A program made the translations under genes and the position numbers. 15,977 nt of DNA from Candidatus Kapaibacterium sp. (GTDB lineage: Bacteria; Bacteroidota; Ignavibacteria; Kapaibacteriales; UBA2268), in the NCBI GenBank assembly GCA_030835065.1, contig JAUQWR010000012.1, positions 1-15,977 of the forward strand, read 5' to 3'. Positions 1 to 8,072 of this stretch are shown here, in pieces (position 1 is the first letter of the stretch; each line of letters opens with the position of its first letter). The notes below the pieces were generated by a model. It searched no databases. It had not been told where the DNA came from and was given only the letters and a program-made list of their open reading frames with translations.

Positions 1-2088
1 AATATGAAAATCAGAAATTGATTGAATTTTTGATTTTTTTAAAGCCCAAGCAGAACTTGACGAAATAAAAACATCTACCCAATCATTATTATTACCAATT
101 CTAAGAGGGCTAAGCAATGTATCTACTCCAACATTTAGGAATTGCTTAATGCGACTGCCCCATATCCATAGGCTTCCATCCTTTTTAATTCCTAAATAAG
201 TGCCATTATACGGTGCTGCCTTTAGCCATACTTTATTTGAATCGATTAATTTAATTGAACCGCTAAGTGAATCTTTTTCTAAGAATGATTTAACCTGATA
301 TCCCCAAAGTGATCCATCTTTCTTGATTAATAATATGTCGTTGGAGCTAAAATTGACGTCAGCCCAGTCTGAATCATTGCTAATTAAATTTGGTCTGTTT
401 TGAGTATGAAATTCATTGGGATAAGCACCATACACAGAACCCCAAGCCCAAAGTTTATTATTCGAACAAATCCCGATATTTATATAACTATTAGATTTGA
501 CTTTTTTCCATTTTAAACTTGAATCAACAATACTAGGTTTGCTCACTTTGTGCTTGCCAATCAATGATTCATATTCTCCCCATTCCCATAATAGACTATC
601 GGCATCTAAAGCCAAATTATAATTAACACCTGATGAAACAGCAATCCATTTTTTATCTTTTTCAATTTGAATTGGCTCGTTTAAATATCCATTGTATAAA
701 GTGTTATATCCCCAAATCCATAAGCTGCTATCTAATTTTATTGCACTATAAAATGCCATATTAACACTTACATCTTTCCAATTATTGGCTTGATCAAATT
801 TTATAGGAGAAGAACTTAAATAGGGCTCCGATCCCGGACCCCAAGACCAAAGACTATTGTTATATTTTAAAGCACATATATAATCGTTTCCATACACCGA
901 TTTCCATTCATCTTCTTCAGTGACCAGAGTAGGACTAAGAATATAAGAATTATACCCTAAGCCTAAATTGCCAAAAAGATTTAATCCTAGAGAATAAAGT
1001 TTGTTATCGTTTAATTGAGTTATTAAAAAATAGTTGCCAATAGAATAATCTAAAACATTTTGAGCGATAATCGTAGTTGTATCAATATTGAAAGGTGGAG
1101 CAGGTTTTGGACCCCAGATAAATAATTCAGAATTTGAACAAAGTGCAGAAGAGGTATTTGAATGTGTTTTGATTTTTATACAGTTATCAATATTAGGTAC
1201 AGGGGTAGGAACATAAAGACTATTGTCCTTTTTTCTACCTAATTGGTTGGCATCATTTGCACCCCAAGCCCATACTTTACCATTAGATTTTAAAGCTAAA
1301 GAATGTTTCTCTCCAGCTGATACAGAAATCCAATTAGTATCACTATTAATTTCAATAAGAGAATCTGACTTAGTTTCCAAACTTACACCAAGCTGACAAT
1401 GAGAATTAGAGCCGACAGCCCAAAGAGTACCATCGTAGCTAATCAATATAGAATGGAAAGCTCCACAAGAAATATCCTTCCATTTTTTGTTAGGTGCTGC
1501 CTCTATAGGAATATAGCAAATATCGCCTTCAAAATTAGGAATTTGACCCTTTGAATCATCACCCCAAGCCCAAAGCGAAGCATCTTTTTTTAATGCAAAA
1601 GTATGATTATTTGTGGATGATACTTTTATACAATCATAAAAATTAGGTACTTTTGCAGGTGATTTGTATAATGAATTATTGCCTAAGCCAAGCACTCCTT
1701 TGTTGTTATTGCCCCAAGCCCAGAGTGTTCCATCTTTTTTAATTGCAAAAGAAGAGTTATCAGCACATTCAACAAACACCCAATCATTATCGCTACCAAT
1801 CTGAATAGGCAAGTAAGAATCTTCTGTTGTATTATTGCCTAATTGACCATAGTTGTTTCTTCCCCATGCCCAAAGAGTACCATCAGATTTTAGAGCCAAG
1901 CTATGAAACTTACCCGATTCGATTTGTATCCAATTCTGATCATTATTAATTTTTTCGAAAGACCAATTGTCTTTGCCAATTCCTAAACTGCCATTTTCAT
2001 TGTTGCCAAAAGCATATAAATAGTATTGAGAAAAGCAATTTACAGTACTTATAATTATTATGGATATAATGGATAAGAGCGTCTTCAT
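1..2088 (-). CDS. Exported RCC1-repeat beta-propeller protein (C-terminus outside window)
   Basis: The frame is open for 696 codons from an ATG at 2088 down to base 1 with no stop, so the gene continues off the left edge. AAGGAG sits five bases upstream of the ATG. Residues 1-20 form a signal peptide (MKTLLSIISIIIISTVNCFS) and the mature chain probably starts at Q21. The rest is a series of blades, each with a LWAWG-like strand, most often followed by N-x-x-G-Q-L-G and ending in a S-L-A-L-K-x-D-G-like strand. I count 14 such strands; the Gly (or its equivalent) falls at residues 28, 76, 126, 176, 226, 276, 326, 368, 417, 460, 504, 550, 598 and 644. RCC1/BLIP-II-type propellers have seven blades, so this may be two propellers in tandem. 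No catalytic motif is visible. Likely periplasmic or cell-surface and probably protein-binding; its function is unknown. A C-terminal sorting domain, if any, would lie outside the window. Confidence 0.88.
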   Translation of the reverse strand, partial: MKTLLSIISIIIISTVNCFSQYYLYAFGNNENGSLGIGKDNWSFEKINNDQNWIQIESGKFHSLALKSDGTLWAWGRNNYGQLGNNTTEDSYLPIQIGSDNDWVFVECADNSSFAIKKDGTLWAWGNNNKGVLGLGNNSLYKSPAKVPNFYDCIKVSSTNNHTFALKKDASLWAWGDDSKGQIPNFEGDICYIPIEAAPNKKWKDISCGAFHSILISYDGTLWAVGSNSHCQLGVSLETKSDSLIEINSDTNWISVSAGEKHSLALKSNGKVWAWGANDANQLGRKKDNSLYVPTPVPNIDNCIKIKTHSNTSSALCSNSELFIWGPKPAPPFNIDTTTIIAQNVLDYSIGNYFLITQLNDNKLYSLGLNLFGNLGLGYNSYILSPTLVTEEDEWKSVYGNDYICALKYNNSLWSWGPGSEPYLSSSPIKFDQANNWKDVSVNMAFYSAIKLDSSLWIWGYNTLYNGYLNEPIQIEKDKKWIAVSSGVNYNLALDADSLLWEWGEYESLIGKHKVSKPSIVDSSLKWKKVKSNSYINIGICSNNKLWAWGSVYGAYPNEFHTQNRPNLISNDSDWADVNFSSNDILLIKKDGSLWGYQVKSFLEKDSLSGSIKLIDSNKVWLKAAPYNGTYLGIKKDGSLWIWGSRIKQFLNVGVDTLLSPLRIGNNNDWVDVFISSSSAWALKKSKIQSISDFHI

Positions 2089-2263
2089 ATTTACTCCTTG
2101 TTCTACACTATTATTTTTTATAATATTTAATAGCAATAATCTAATAAAAATCTCAGATAAAAAAAATTAATAATAGAAAATTTTCAATAATTTATTGTAA
2201 AAATCAGTTTATCAAATTTTTGAAAAAAAATTTACTTTTCATATATTTAAATATTATATTGCA
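2089..2263. other. Divergent intergenic region
   Basis: This 175-bp, extremely AT-rich gap separates the minus-strand RCC1-type gene from the plus-strand ThpR gene, so it should hold both promoters. Apart from the RCC1 gene's Shine-Dalgarno at the left end and one sigma70-like pair toward ThpR (2220-2247), I see no operator, hairpin or RNA gene. Confidence 0.5.
2220..2247 (+). promoter_or_regulatory. Candidate sigma70-type promoter for thpR
   Basis: TTGAAA at 2220-2225 and TATATT at 2242-2247 are 16 bp apart, five of six matches to each consensus box. Transcription would begin near 2254. In DNA this AT-rich, such matches arise easily by chance, so this is a candidate only. Confidence 0.33.
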
Positions 2264-2290
2264 ATGCATTTTGATTTTAATTTAATGAAT

Positions 2291-2833
2291 ATGGAAAAAA
2301 CAAAAAGACTATTCTTAGGCGTTTTTATAGATTCTGATTTAATTGATAATAAATATGAAAAAATTATATATGACTTTGATAATGTTGCATTTGGAAAATG
2401 GGTTGAAAAGGAGAATCTGCACTTTACAGTAAAGTTTCTTGGCGACGTCGAAGTTGATAAAATTCAATTAATTAAAGAATCCATTTCGGAGCAGCTTAAT
2501 GGATTCGAATCAGAACTTATATTAAAAGGATTCGGCACATTGCCGGACAGAGGGCAGCCGCGCGTGCTCTATATTAAAGTTGATAATCAGGATAATTCTT
2601 TGTTTACTGCACAAGGAATTATCGAAGATTGCATGTCGGAATTGGGCTTCGATAGAGAAGCACGCAAATTTACTCCTCATATTACATTGTTGAGGATAAA
2701 AAGTGCAACCAATGATTTTAGAAATATTCTCGGAAAATATAAAGCTTTTGAGCTTGGTGCGATGAAAAGCTATAAAATTGAATTAATTGAAAGCCGATTG
2801 ACTCCAAGCGGACCCATTTACCGTATAATCTGA
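2291..2833 (+). CDS. thpR: RNA 2',3'-cyclic phosphodiesterase (2'-5' RNA ligase family)
   Basis: This is a member of the 2H phosphoesterase superfamily, whose bacterial ThpR members open 2',3'-cyclic phosphate RNA ends and were first described as 2'-5' RNA ligases. Both catalytic H-x-T motifs are present: HFT in LHFTVKFLGDV and HIT in PHITLLRIK, about 86 residues apart. The family segment F-G-T-L-P...P-R-V-L-Y-I-K-V lies between them, and the end (ESRLTPSGPIYRII) is typical. I chose the ATG at 2291 (180 residues, MEKTKRLFLGVFID) because family members begin just before the R-L-F strand. An in-frame ATG at 2264 would add nine residues. Neither start has a clear Shine-Dalgarno. It is the first gene of the plus-strand run, 60 bp before comM; a cytosolic RNA-processing role is expected. 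Confidence 0.9.
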   Translation: MEKTKRLFLGVFIDSDLIDNKYEKIIYDFDNVAFGKWVEKENLHFTVKFLGDVEVDKIQLIKESISEQLNGFESELILKGFGTLPDRGQPRVLYIKVDNQDNSLFTAQGIIEDCMSELGFDREARKFTPHITLLRIKSATNDFRNILGKYKAFELGAMKSYKIELIESRLTPSGPIYRII

Positions 2834-2893
2834 CATTTGCCGAGTTGAGCCTTAATATTTGTCTATTAAGTCTTTATTATAAATGAGGCGAAA

Positions 2894-4435
2894 ATGTATT
2901 CGCATCTGCACTCTGCGTCGGTTTATGGTATTGATGCTTTTACTGTAGAGATCGAAACTCATCTCGATAGTGCTATGCCTGCTTTTAATATTGTAGGTTT
3001 GCCGGATTCCACCGTTAAGGAGTCTCGAGAAAGAATTACTGCTGCAGTGAAAAATTCCGATTTTGTATTTCCAAATAAGCGAATCACAATTAATCTTGCC
3101 CCTGCCGATATTAGGAAGGAAGGTAGTGGATTTGATTTGCCTATGGCTATAGGATTGCTTTCTGCCATGGGAACTGTGGATTATATAAGTTTTGCCGATA
3201 CTGCTGCCCTTGGCGAGCTTTCGCTGGATGGGCAGCTGCGTAATGTGCATGGTGCTCTTTCTATTGCTGTCGAGCTCAAACGCAAGGGCTTCAAAAGATT
3301 TATTCTCCCTAAATCTAATGCTGGCGAAGCCGCTTTGGTTGATGGTATTGACGTCATACCTGTTGATTCTCTCAAGCAATGTATTAATTATTTGACTGGC
3401 GAAGAAGATATTAGCCCTTTTAAAGTTGATGTTGCTGCTCTTTTCAACAACGGAAATTTTATGATGCTTAATAATCTTTCGGATGTCAAAGGTCAGGAAA
3501 ACGTAAAGCGCAGTATTGAAGTTGCTGCTGCAGGTGGACATAATATACTTATGATTGGTCCGCCCGGCTCTGGCAAAACTATGCTTGCCAGCAGAATTGC
3601 ATCAATCCTTCCAGATTTGACTTTAGACGAGTCGCTGGAAACCACGAAGATTCATTCTGTTGCTGGAATACTCCCAAAAGAAACTGCTTTAGTTACTTCA
3701 CGTCCATTTCGTTCGCCACATCACACAATTAGCGATGCCGCATTAGTCGGTGGTGGAATGAATAAAATTCGTCCTGGCGAAATTTCGCTTGCCCATCATG
3801 GTGTACTGTTTTTGGACGAGTTGCCTGAATTTGCGCGTAATGTGCTAGAAGTATTGCGCCAACCACTCGAAGATAAAAAAATATCTATATCTCGAACAAA
3901 AATGAGCATTGAATATCCCGCAAATTTTATGTTGGTTTGCTCAATGAATCCTTGTCCATGTGGTAATTTTGGCGATCAGACTAAAGAATGCTCTTGCTCT
4001 CCTCAACAAATACAGAAATACTTGAGCAGAATATCTGGTCCTTTGCTCGATAGAATAGACATACATGTGGAAGTCCCTGCAGTGAGATATCAAGAACTAT
4101 CTGATAATAGAATAGGCGAAAGCTCAGAACAAGTAAGGTCGAGAGTGATCAAAGCCCGGGAAATTCAATCCCATAGATTTAAATCTACAGATGGAATTTT
4201 TAAAAATGCCGATATGAACTCAAAGTCTATTAAAAAGTATTGCGAACTAGATACATCCAGTCAGGAACTACTAAAAATTGCAATGACAAAATTAGGGTTA
4301 TCTGCAAGAGCCTACGATAGAATACTTAAAGTATCCAGGACTATAGCAGATCTGGCAGATTCGGATTCGATCAAGGCAGCACATATAAGCGAAGCAATCC
4401 AATATAGAAGTCTCGACAGGCAATATTGGAAATAA
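2894..4435 (+). CDS. comM: YifB/ComM family Mg-chelatase-like AAA+ ATPase
   Basis: The 513-residue length is normal for this family. Order: N-terminal Lon-protease-like fold (about 1-170, with G-L-P-D near 35 and KEGSGFDLPMAIG at 75-87), AAA+ core with Walker A GPPGSGKT at 222-229 and Walker B VLFLDE at 304-309, a conserved Cys cluster (C354, C356, C366, C368) that may bind metal, L-L-D-R-I-D at 384-389 with the likely arginine finger or sensor Arg, and the C-terminal Mg-chelatase-type helical domain with LSARAYDRILKVSRTIADL at 469-487. ComM is a hexameric helicase that promotes branch migration when single-stranded DNA integrates during natural transformation; in non-competent species its role is unclear. 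GAGG is well spaced before the ATG. The exporter gene follows after 40 bp on the same strand. No competence genes are visible here, so the role in transformation is only inferred from the family. Confidence 0.95.
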   Translation: MYSHLHSASVYGIDAFTVEIETHLDSAMPAFNIVGLPDSTVKESRERITAAVKNSDFVFPNKRITINLAPADIRKEGSGFDLPMAIGLLSAMGTVDYISFADTAALGELSLDGQLRNVHGALSIAVELKRKGFKRFILPKSNAGEAALVDGIDVIPVDSLKQCINYLTGEEDISPFKVDVAALFNNGNFMMLNNLSDVKGQENVKRSIEVAAAGGHNILMIGPPGSGKTMLASRIASILPDLTLDESLETTKIHSVAGILPKETALVTSRPFRSPHHTISDAALVGGGMNKIRPGEISLAHHGVLFLDELPEFARNVLEVLRQPLEDKKISISRTKMSIEYPANFMLVCSMNPCPCGNFGDQTKECSCSPQQIQKYLSRISGPLLDRIDIHVEVPAVRYQELSDNRIGESSEQVRSRVIKAREIQSHRFKSTDGIFKNADMNSKSIKKYCELDTSSQELLKIAMTKLGLSARAYDRILKVSRTIADLADSDSIKAAHISEAIQYRSLDRQYWK

Positions 4436-4475
4436 ATGAAATAAATCTCGAGGTGTTTTCGTCAATGCCGCAATC

Positions 4476-5252
4476 ATGGTTGATTTGAAAAGAATCCTGC
4501 TGATTGCAGGAGAAACCGGCAGAATAATGCTCGAAAATGGAGCAGAAACTTATAGAGTAGAAGAAGTAATTACTCGAATAAGTCATGGTTTAGGCGTACA
4601 TCATGCCGAAAGCTTTGTTACACCCACTGGAATTTTTGTTTCATTAACTGATATTAATAATAATACATTAACACTTGTCGAAAGAGTCAAACAAAGAAGT
4701 ACAGATCTAGAAAAAATTACCAGAATCAATAATTTATCCCGAAAAATCGGCAAAATGGCACATTCAATTGATGAAGTTGAAGCAGAACTAAGAAGTATTA
4801 AAGCAATAAAAAGATTGCCTTCTAAAGTAATCTTACCTCTATCTGCTGCAATGGCTGCGTCGTTTGCTTATGTTTATGGAGGTAGTATTTATGATTGTCT
4901 GGCTGCATTTATGGTAGGCGGTTTGGTAAGGTTCTCGACTATAGTACTTGGTAATGCTCGAATGAACGACTTTTTTATCAATATAGTCGGCGGTGCAACT
5001 GCAGCTCTTTTTGCATTGATTTTTCATGCTTTAGGTGTATCAGAAAGTATCGACAAGGTAATTATTGGTTCAATTATGCAGCTTGTGCCTGGTCTTGCAA
5101 TCACTAATGGTATTAGAGATACTATCACAGGCGATCTACTTTCAGGAATAGCAAGATCGGTAGAATCATTCTTGATAGCAGTTGCCATTGCAGTAGGTGC
5201 AGGCATAGTATTAAAGCTTTGGATAGATAATTTTTCGGTGTGGCTATGGTAG
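4476..5252 (+). CDS. ThrE/YjjP-type exporter, N-terminal-half subunit
   Basis: A 258-residue member of the threonine/serine exporter N-terminal family (DUF1212, YjjP-like). The cytoplasmic part carries GRIMLENGAETYRVEE (15-30) and SFVTPTGIFVSLTD (46-59). About five membrane segments follow (roughly 118-135, 140-157, 166-186, 194-209 and 228-248). The family hallmark QLVPGLAITNGIRDTITGD is at 202-220. In Corynebacterium ThrE both halves are one protein; in enterobacteria YjjP and YjjB are separate and the pair has been reported to export succinate. Substrate cannot be read from sequence. The ATG has no good Shine-Dalgarno; an upstream out-of-frame ATG at 4465 opens only a seven-codon ORF. The 3' end overlaps the partner gene by 13 bp, as expected for a two-subunit inner-membrane complex. 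Confidence 0.92.
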   Translation: MVDLKRILLIAGETGRIMLENGAETYRVEEVITRISHGLGVHHAESFVTPTGIFVSLTDINNNTLTLVERVKQRSTDLEKITRINNLSRKIGKMAHSIDEVEAELRSIKAIKRLPSKVILPLSAAMAASFAYVYGGSIYDCLAAFMVGGLVRFSTIVLGNARMNDFFINIVGGATAALFALIFHALGVSESIDKVIIGSIMQLVPGLAITNGIRDTITGDLLSGIARSVESFLIAVAIAVGAGIVLKLWIDNFSVWLW

Positions 5253-5698
5253 AAAAATCAATAATGGCATTTATAGCTACACTTGGATTTGGCTTGCTTG
5301 TCAATATCAGAGGCAAAAACCTGTTTTTGGCAGCTCTTGGTGGAGCGATTTCTTGGTTTGCTTTTTTGCTTATTTCTTCCTATCATGCTTCAGTAGTGAT
5401 TTCTTGCTTTATTGCTGCTATTATAGCCGGAGCATATTCAGAAATATTAGCAAGATCTATAAAAGTGCCCGCCACAGTATTTGCAATTTGCGCAATAATT
5501 CCACTAGTGCCCGGCAGCGGTATGTACTATACAATGTTTGAAGTTATTTCCAATAATATGGAAAAAGCAGCTGTAAAAGGTTTTGAAACTATATCAGTAG
5601 CAGGTGCCATTGCAGTTGGATTGTTTGTTGTTTCGGTATTCACACAAATAGTCAGATATTGGTATTCCCGCATCAAAAAGACAATATTTATCAAATAA
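5240..5698 (+). CDS. ThrE/YjjB-type exporter, C-terminal-half subunit
   Basis: A 152-residue small membrane protein of the threonine/serine exporter C-terminal family (DUF3815, YjjB-like). It has about four hydrophobic segments and the signature K-V-P-A-T-V-F followed by IIPLVPGSGMYYTM (86-99). It is expected to form one complex with the preceding subunit. The start is either GTG at 5240 or ATG at 5246; both lie inside the end of the upstream gene and neither has a clear ribosome binding site, so translation is probably coupled to the upstream gene. The C-terminus is basic (SRIKKTIFIK) and probably cytoplasmic. Whether the pair moves threonine, serine or a dicarboxylate such as succinate is open. 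Confidence 0.9.
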   Translation: MAMVEKSIMAFIATLGFGLLVNIRGKNLFLAALGGAISWFAFLLISSYHASVVISCFIAAIIAGAYSEILARSIKVPATVFAICAIIPLVPGSGMYYTMFEVISNNMEKAAVKGFETISVAGAIAVGLFVVSVFTQIVRYWYSRIKKTIFIK

Positions 5699-5744
5699 TA
5701 TCTAAAATCCTTAAAAAAAATCAAATTATAATAATTTAATGTAA

Positions 5745-5773
5745 TTGGAATTCGATTAATATTTTTAATTTTG
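5745..5773 (+). promoter_or_regulatory. Candidate Bacteroidota-type promoter before the aspartase fusion
   Basis: TTG at 5745-5747 and TAATTTTG at 5766-5773 are 18 bp apart. The second element matches the Bacteroidota -7 box TAnnTTTG exactly and the spacing is close to the known range. Transcription would begin near 5780, giving a leader of about 35 nt before the ATG at 5814. This would let the aspartase be expressed independently of the exporter genes. The match is short and the region is AT-rich. Confidence 0.35.
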
Positions 5774-5813
5774 TTTTTTGTTAAATGACAATTTTAAAAT
5801 AAAGGATAAAGCT

Positions 5814-7679
5814 ATGGAATCGGAAGTATTATATAATTTCCTGAAAGAAATCGAGCTTTTTAAGGATTTGACCGACGAAGAATTAAAACTTTTGATGGAA
5901 ATCACAGAAGTAATTAAAGTAAACAAAGGCGAATATATCTATAAAGAAAACACACCACGCGAAAATTTATTTATGATTTTCGAAGGTACTGTTGAATTAT
6001 TCAAATCTGCTCCAAATGGCAAAGAAAAGATTTTGCAAATATTTGGCAAATATGAGTTTATTGGCGAAGGCGCAATGATGGAATCTTATCCTCATTCTAC
6101 TTCCGGCAGAACAACTGCAGACTCTACTTTAGTTGTTATTAAACGTAAATCTTTAGAATCATTGTTGGAAAAATATCCACAAATGGTTGGTAAGATTTTT
6201 GCACGCATCGCCAGAGTTATTTCCCGCCGTATGAGAGTAACATCCAATCAGGTTGTTGGTGCTGCAGCTCAGTATCTATCAGGTAGAACTCGCTCTGAAC
6301 ACGACTTATTGGGCGATAGAGAAGTGCCCTATGAATTTTATTATGGTGTGCAAACTCTTCGTGGTTATGAAAACTTTAATATTACAGGTATTCCAATCAG
6401 CCACTATCCTACATTGGTAGTTGCTTTGGCTCAGGTCAAAATGGCTGCTGCAAAGGCAAATTGCGATCTTGGATTACTAAATGACAAAATTGCAGATGCA
6501 ATAGTTCAAGCATCCGAAGAAATAGTTAATGGCAAATGGCATATCCATTTTGTTGTAGATGTAATTCAAGGTGGTGCCGGCACTTCTACTAATATGAATG
6601 CTAATGAAGTAATTGCTAATAGAGCTCTTGAATTGATGGGCTACGAAAAAGGTCAATACGAACATTGCCATCCAAACAATCACGTAAACTTATCGCAATC
6701 TACCAATGATGCTTATCCAACTGCATTAAATATTGCAACTGTTTATGAAACTAAAAACTTAATAAACGTTTTGAAAGAATTGATCCAATCATTCCGCAAC
6801 AAAGCAAATGAGTTTTCTCAAATTATTAAAATGGGTAGAACTCAGCTTCAAGATGCTGTGCCAATGACTTTAGGCCAAGAATTCGAAGCTTACGCAGTAA
6901 ATCTCGAAGAAGAAATTGCAAGATTGGAATCCAATGCAAAATTATTGCTCGAAATTAATATGGGTGCTACTGCTATTGGAACTGGTATTTGCTCTGCACC
7001 AGGATATAGCGAATCTGTTGTGAAACATTTAGCAGAAATTACCGACTTAAATTTGAAACTTGCTGCAAACTTGGTTGAAGCAACTTCAGATACAGGCGCG
7101 TTCGTTATATTCTCATCTGCTGTAAAACGTTTGGCTGTCAAATTATCAAAAATCTGCAACGATTTGAGATTATTATCTTCTGGTCCAAGATGTGGCTTGA
7201 ATGAAATTAATCTTCCTCCTATGCAGCCAGGCTCTTCAATTATGCCGGGCAAAGTAAATCCTGTTATTCCTGAAGTTGTAAATCAAATTGCATTCAAAGT
7301 GATTGGCAACGATTTGACTGTTACTTTAGCTGCCGAAGCTGGTCAATTACAGTTGAACGTTATGGAACCGGTAATTGCTCAAAGTATTTTTGAATCTATT
7401 AGAATGTTGATTAATGGTATTCATACTTTGAAAGATAAATGTATTGATGGTATTACTGCTAACGAAAAAGTATGCCGTTCGTATGTAGAAAACTCAATCG
7501 GTTTGGTTACTGCATTAAATCCTTATATCGGCTACGAAAATTCTACTATGCTCGCAAAAGAAGCATTAGAAACTCATCGTGGAGTTTATGAATTGGTTCT
7601 CGAAAAAGGTTTGCTTCCTAAAGAAAAACTTGATGAAATCCTTTTACCTGAAAATATGATTAAACCTACTTTATTGTAG
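5814..7679 (+). CDS. aspA: Aspartate ammonia-lyase with N-terminal cyclic-nucleotide-binding-type domain
   Basis: A 621-residue protein; ordinary aspartases have about 470. Residues 4-145 resemble a CRP/cNMP-binding domain: [13 protein letters not shown], a glycine-rich strand ([13 protein letters not shown]), a phosphate-binding-cassette-like loop ([20 protein letters not shown], 82-101), then helices with SRRMRV. No helix-turn-helix follows; instead the chain enters an aspartase at about 158 ([25 protein letters not shown]). Lyase motifs are [43 protein letters not shown] and the catalytic loop [11 protein letters not shown] (473-483; S474 the likely base, K480 and N482 substrate contacts). 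The reaction is L-aspartate to fumarate plus ammonia. In the cassette E85 and S95 are kept but H94 replaces the usual Arg, so ligand binding is uncertain. I chose the ATG at 5814 because AAAGGA is seven bases upstream; an in-frame TTG at 5778 is less likely. The gene ends in a strong terminator. Confidence 0.93.
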   Translation: MESEVLYNFLKEIELFKDLTDEELKLLMEITEVIKVNKGEYIYKENTPRENLFMIFEGTVELFKSAPNGKEKILQIFGKYEFIGEGAMMESYPHSTSGRTTADSTLVVIKRKSLESLLEKYPQMVGKIFARIARVISRRMRVTSNQVVGAAAQYLSGRTRSEHDLLGDREVPYEFYYGVQTLRGYENFNITGIPISHYPTLVVALAQVKMAAAKANCDLGLLNDKIADAIVQASEEIVNGKWHIHFVVDVIQGGAGTSTNMNANEVIANRALELMGYEKGQYEHCHPNNHVNLSQSTNDAYPTALNIATVYETKNLINVLKELIQSFRNKANEFSQIIKMGRTQLQDAVPMTLGQEFEAYAVNLEEEIARLESNAKLLLEINMGATAIGTGICSAPGYSESVVKHLAEITDLNLKLAANLVEATSDTGAFVIFSSAVKRLAVKLSKICNDLRLLSSGPRCGLNEINLPPMQPGSSIMPGKVNPVIPEVVNQIAFKVIGNDLTVTLAAEAGQLQLNVMEPVIAQSIFESIRMLINGIHTLKDKCIDGITANEKVCRSYVENSIGLVTALNPYIGYENSTMLAKEALETHRGVYELVLEKGLLPKEKLDEILLPENMIKPTLL

Positions 7680-7700
7680 TTATATTTATATTTAATTTCA

Positions 7701-7736
7701 AGCACCTAAAGTATCTTCTTTAGGTGCTTTTTTTTT
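7701..7736 (+). terminator. Intrinsic terminator after the aspartase fusion
   Basis: AGCACCTAAAG (7701-7711) pairs perfectly with CTTTAGGTGCT (7718-7728) around a 6-nt loop, followed by an uninterrupted T run to 7736. It starts 22 bp after the aspartase stop and should end the plus-strand transcript. Confidence 0.93.
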
Positions 7737-8072
7737 AATTCATTGATTATTCAATATCTACAAGCAAAAGTAAAAAACTCATAAATACAAAACAGAATGA
7801 AATACATAGAAAATTCTTTTACATTTATAAAATTGTTATTATATTTATATAAGTTTATTAAAGTAAAAAGTGGAGACAAAAATAAAAACATTCACAATCT
7901 TAGCTTTAATGTTGATTATAGCTTGTCAAATAGCATATATATAAAGAAAATCATTGTTTTATACAATTATAATTATGAAAGTCAAAATTACATTATGTTT
8001 AAATAATAATGTAAAATTTAATAAAAAAAATACTATTAATTCATTTATGTTGAAACATTTCAGGGAAAAGCC
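7737..8072. other. AT-rich gap without an intact gene
   Basis: No confident intact gene lies between the aspartase terminator and the interrupted lipoprotein gene. A 69-codon ORF at 7797-8006 has no Shine-Dalgarno, no recognisable domain and the composition of random AT-rich DNA, so I do not call it. In another frame the gap holds a lipoprotein signal-peptide remnant (7882-7944). AGGGA near 8062-8066 is the ribosome binding site of the next gene. No convincing promoter was seen. Confidence 0.5.
7882..7944 (+). pseudogene. Remnant of a lipoprotein gene 5' end (ATA in place of ATG)
   Basis: GGAG at 7872-7875 is followed six bases later by ATA, then codons reading KTFTILALMLIIAC: a short basic start, a hydrophobic core and a lipobox I-I-A-C. 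Six codons after the Cys the frame stops (TAA at 7942-7944). If the ATA were ATG this would be a textbook lipoprotein start with a correctly spaced ribosome binding site. A GTG at 7870 could in principle start the same frame but overlaps the GGAG. I read it as a decayed lipoprotein gene related in kind to the next one. A functional 20-residue lipopeptide or pure chance are alternatives. Confidence 0.35.

Noticed and set aside
2851..2870. Perfect 7-bp inverted repeat CTTAATA/TATTAAG between thpR and comM
   Set aside because: The stem is short and nearly all A-T and is not followed by a T run, so it is unlikely to be a working terminator.
2852..3541. Long antisense ORF of 229 codons opposite comM
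   Set aside because: It lies wholly over the comM gene, has no ribosome binding site or recognisable domain, and is explained by comM codon bias.
2894..4435. Apparent shift in codon use within comM, with ATA and AGA more common in the second half
   Set aside because: The counts by eye are small and the change is gradual, so it does not support a recombination break.
5778..5813. TTG start that would extend the aspartase fusion by 12 residues
   Set aside because: The ATG at 5814 has a well-spaced AAAGGA, and the extension overlaps the predicted transcription start.
7797..8006. 69-codon ORF after the aspartase terminator
   Set aside because: No Shine-Dalgarno, residues dominated by I, K, N, Y and L as in random AT-rich DNA, and a better coding signal (lipoprotein signal) lies in another frame of the same stretch.
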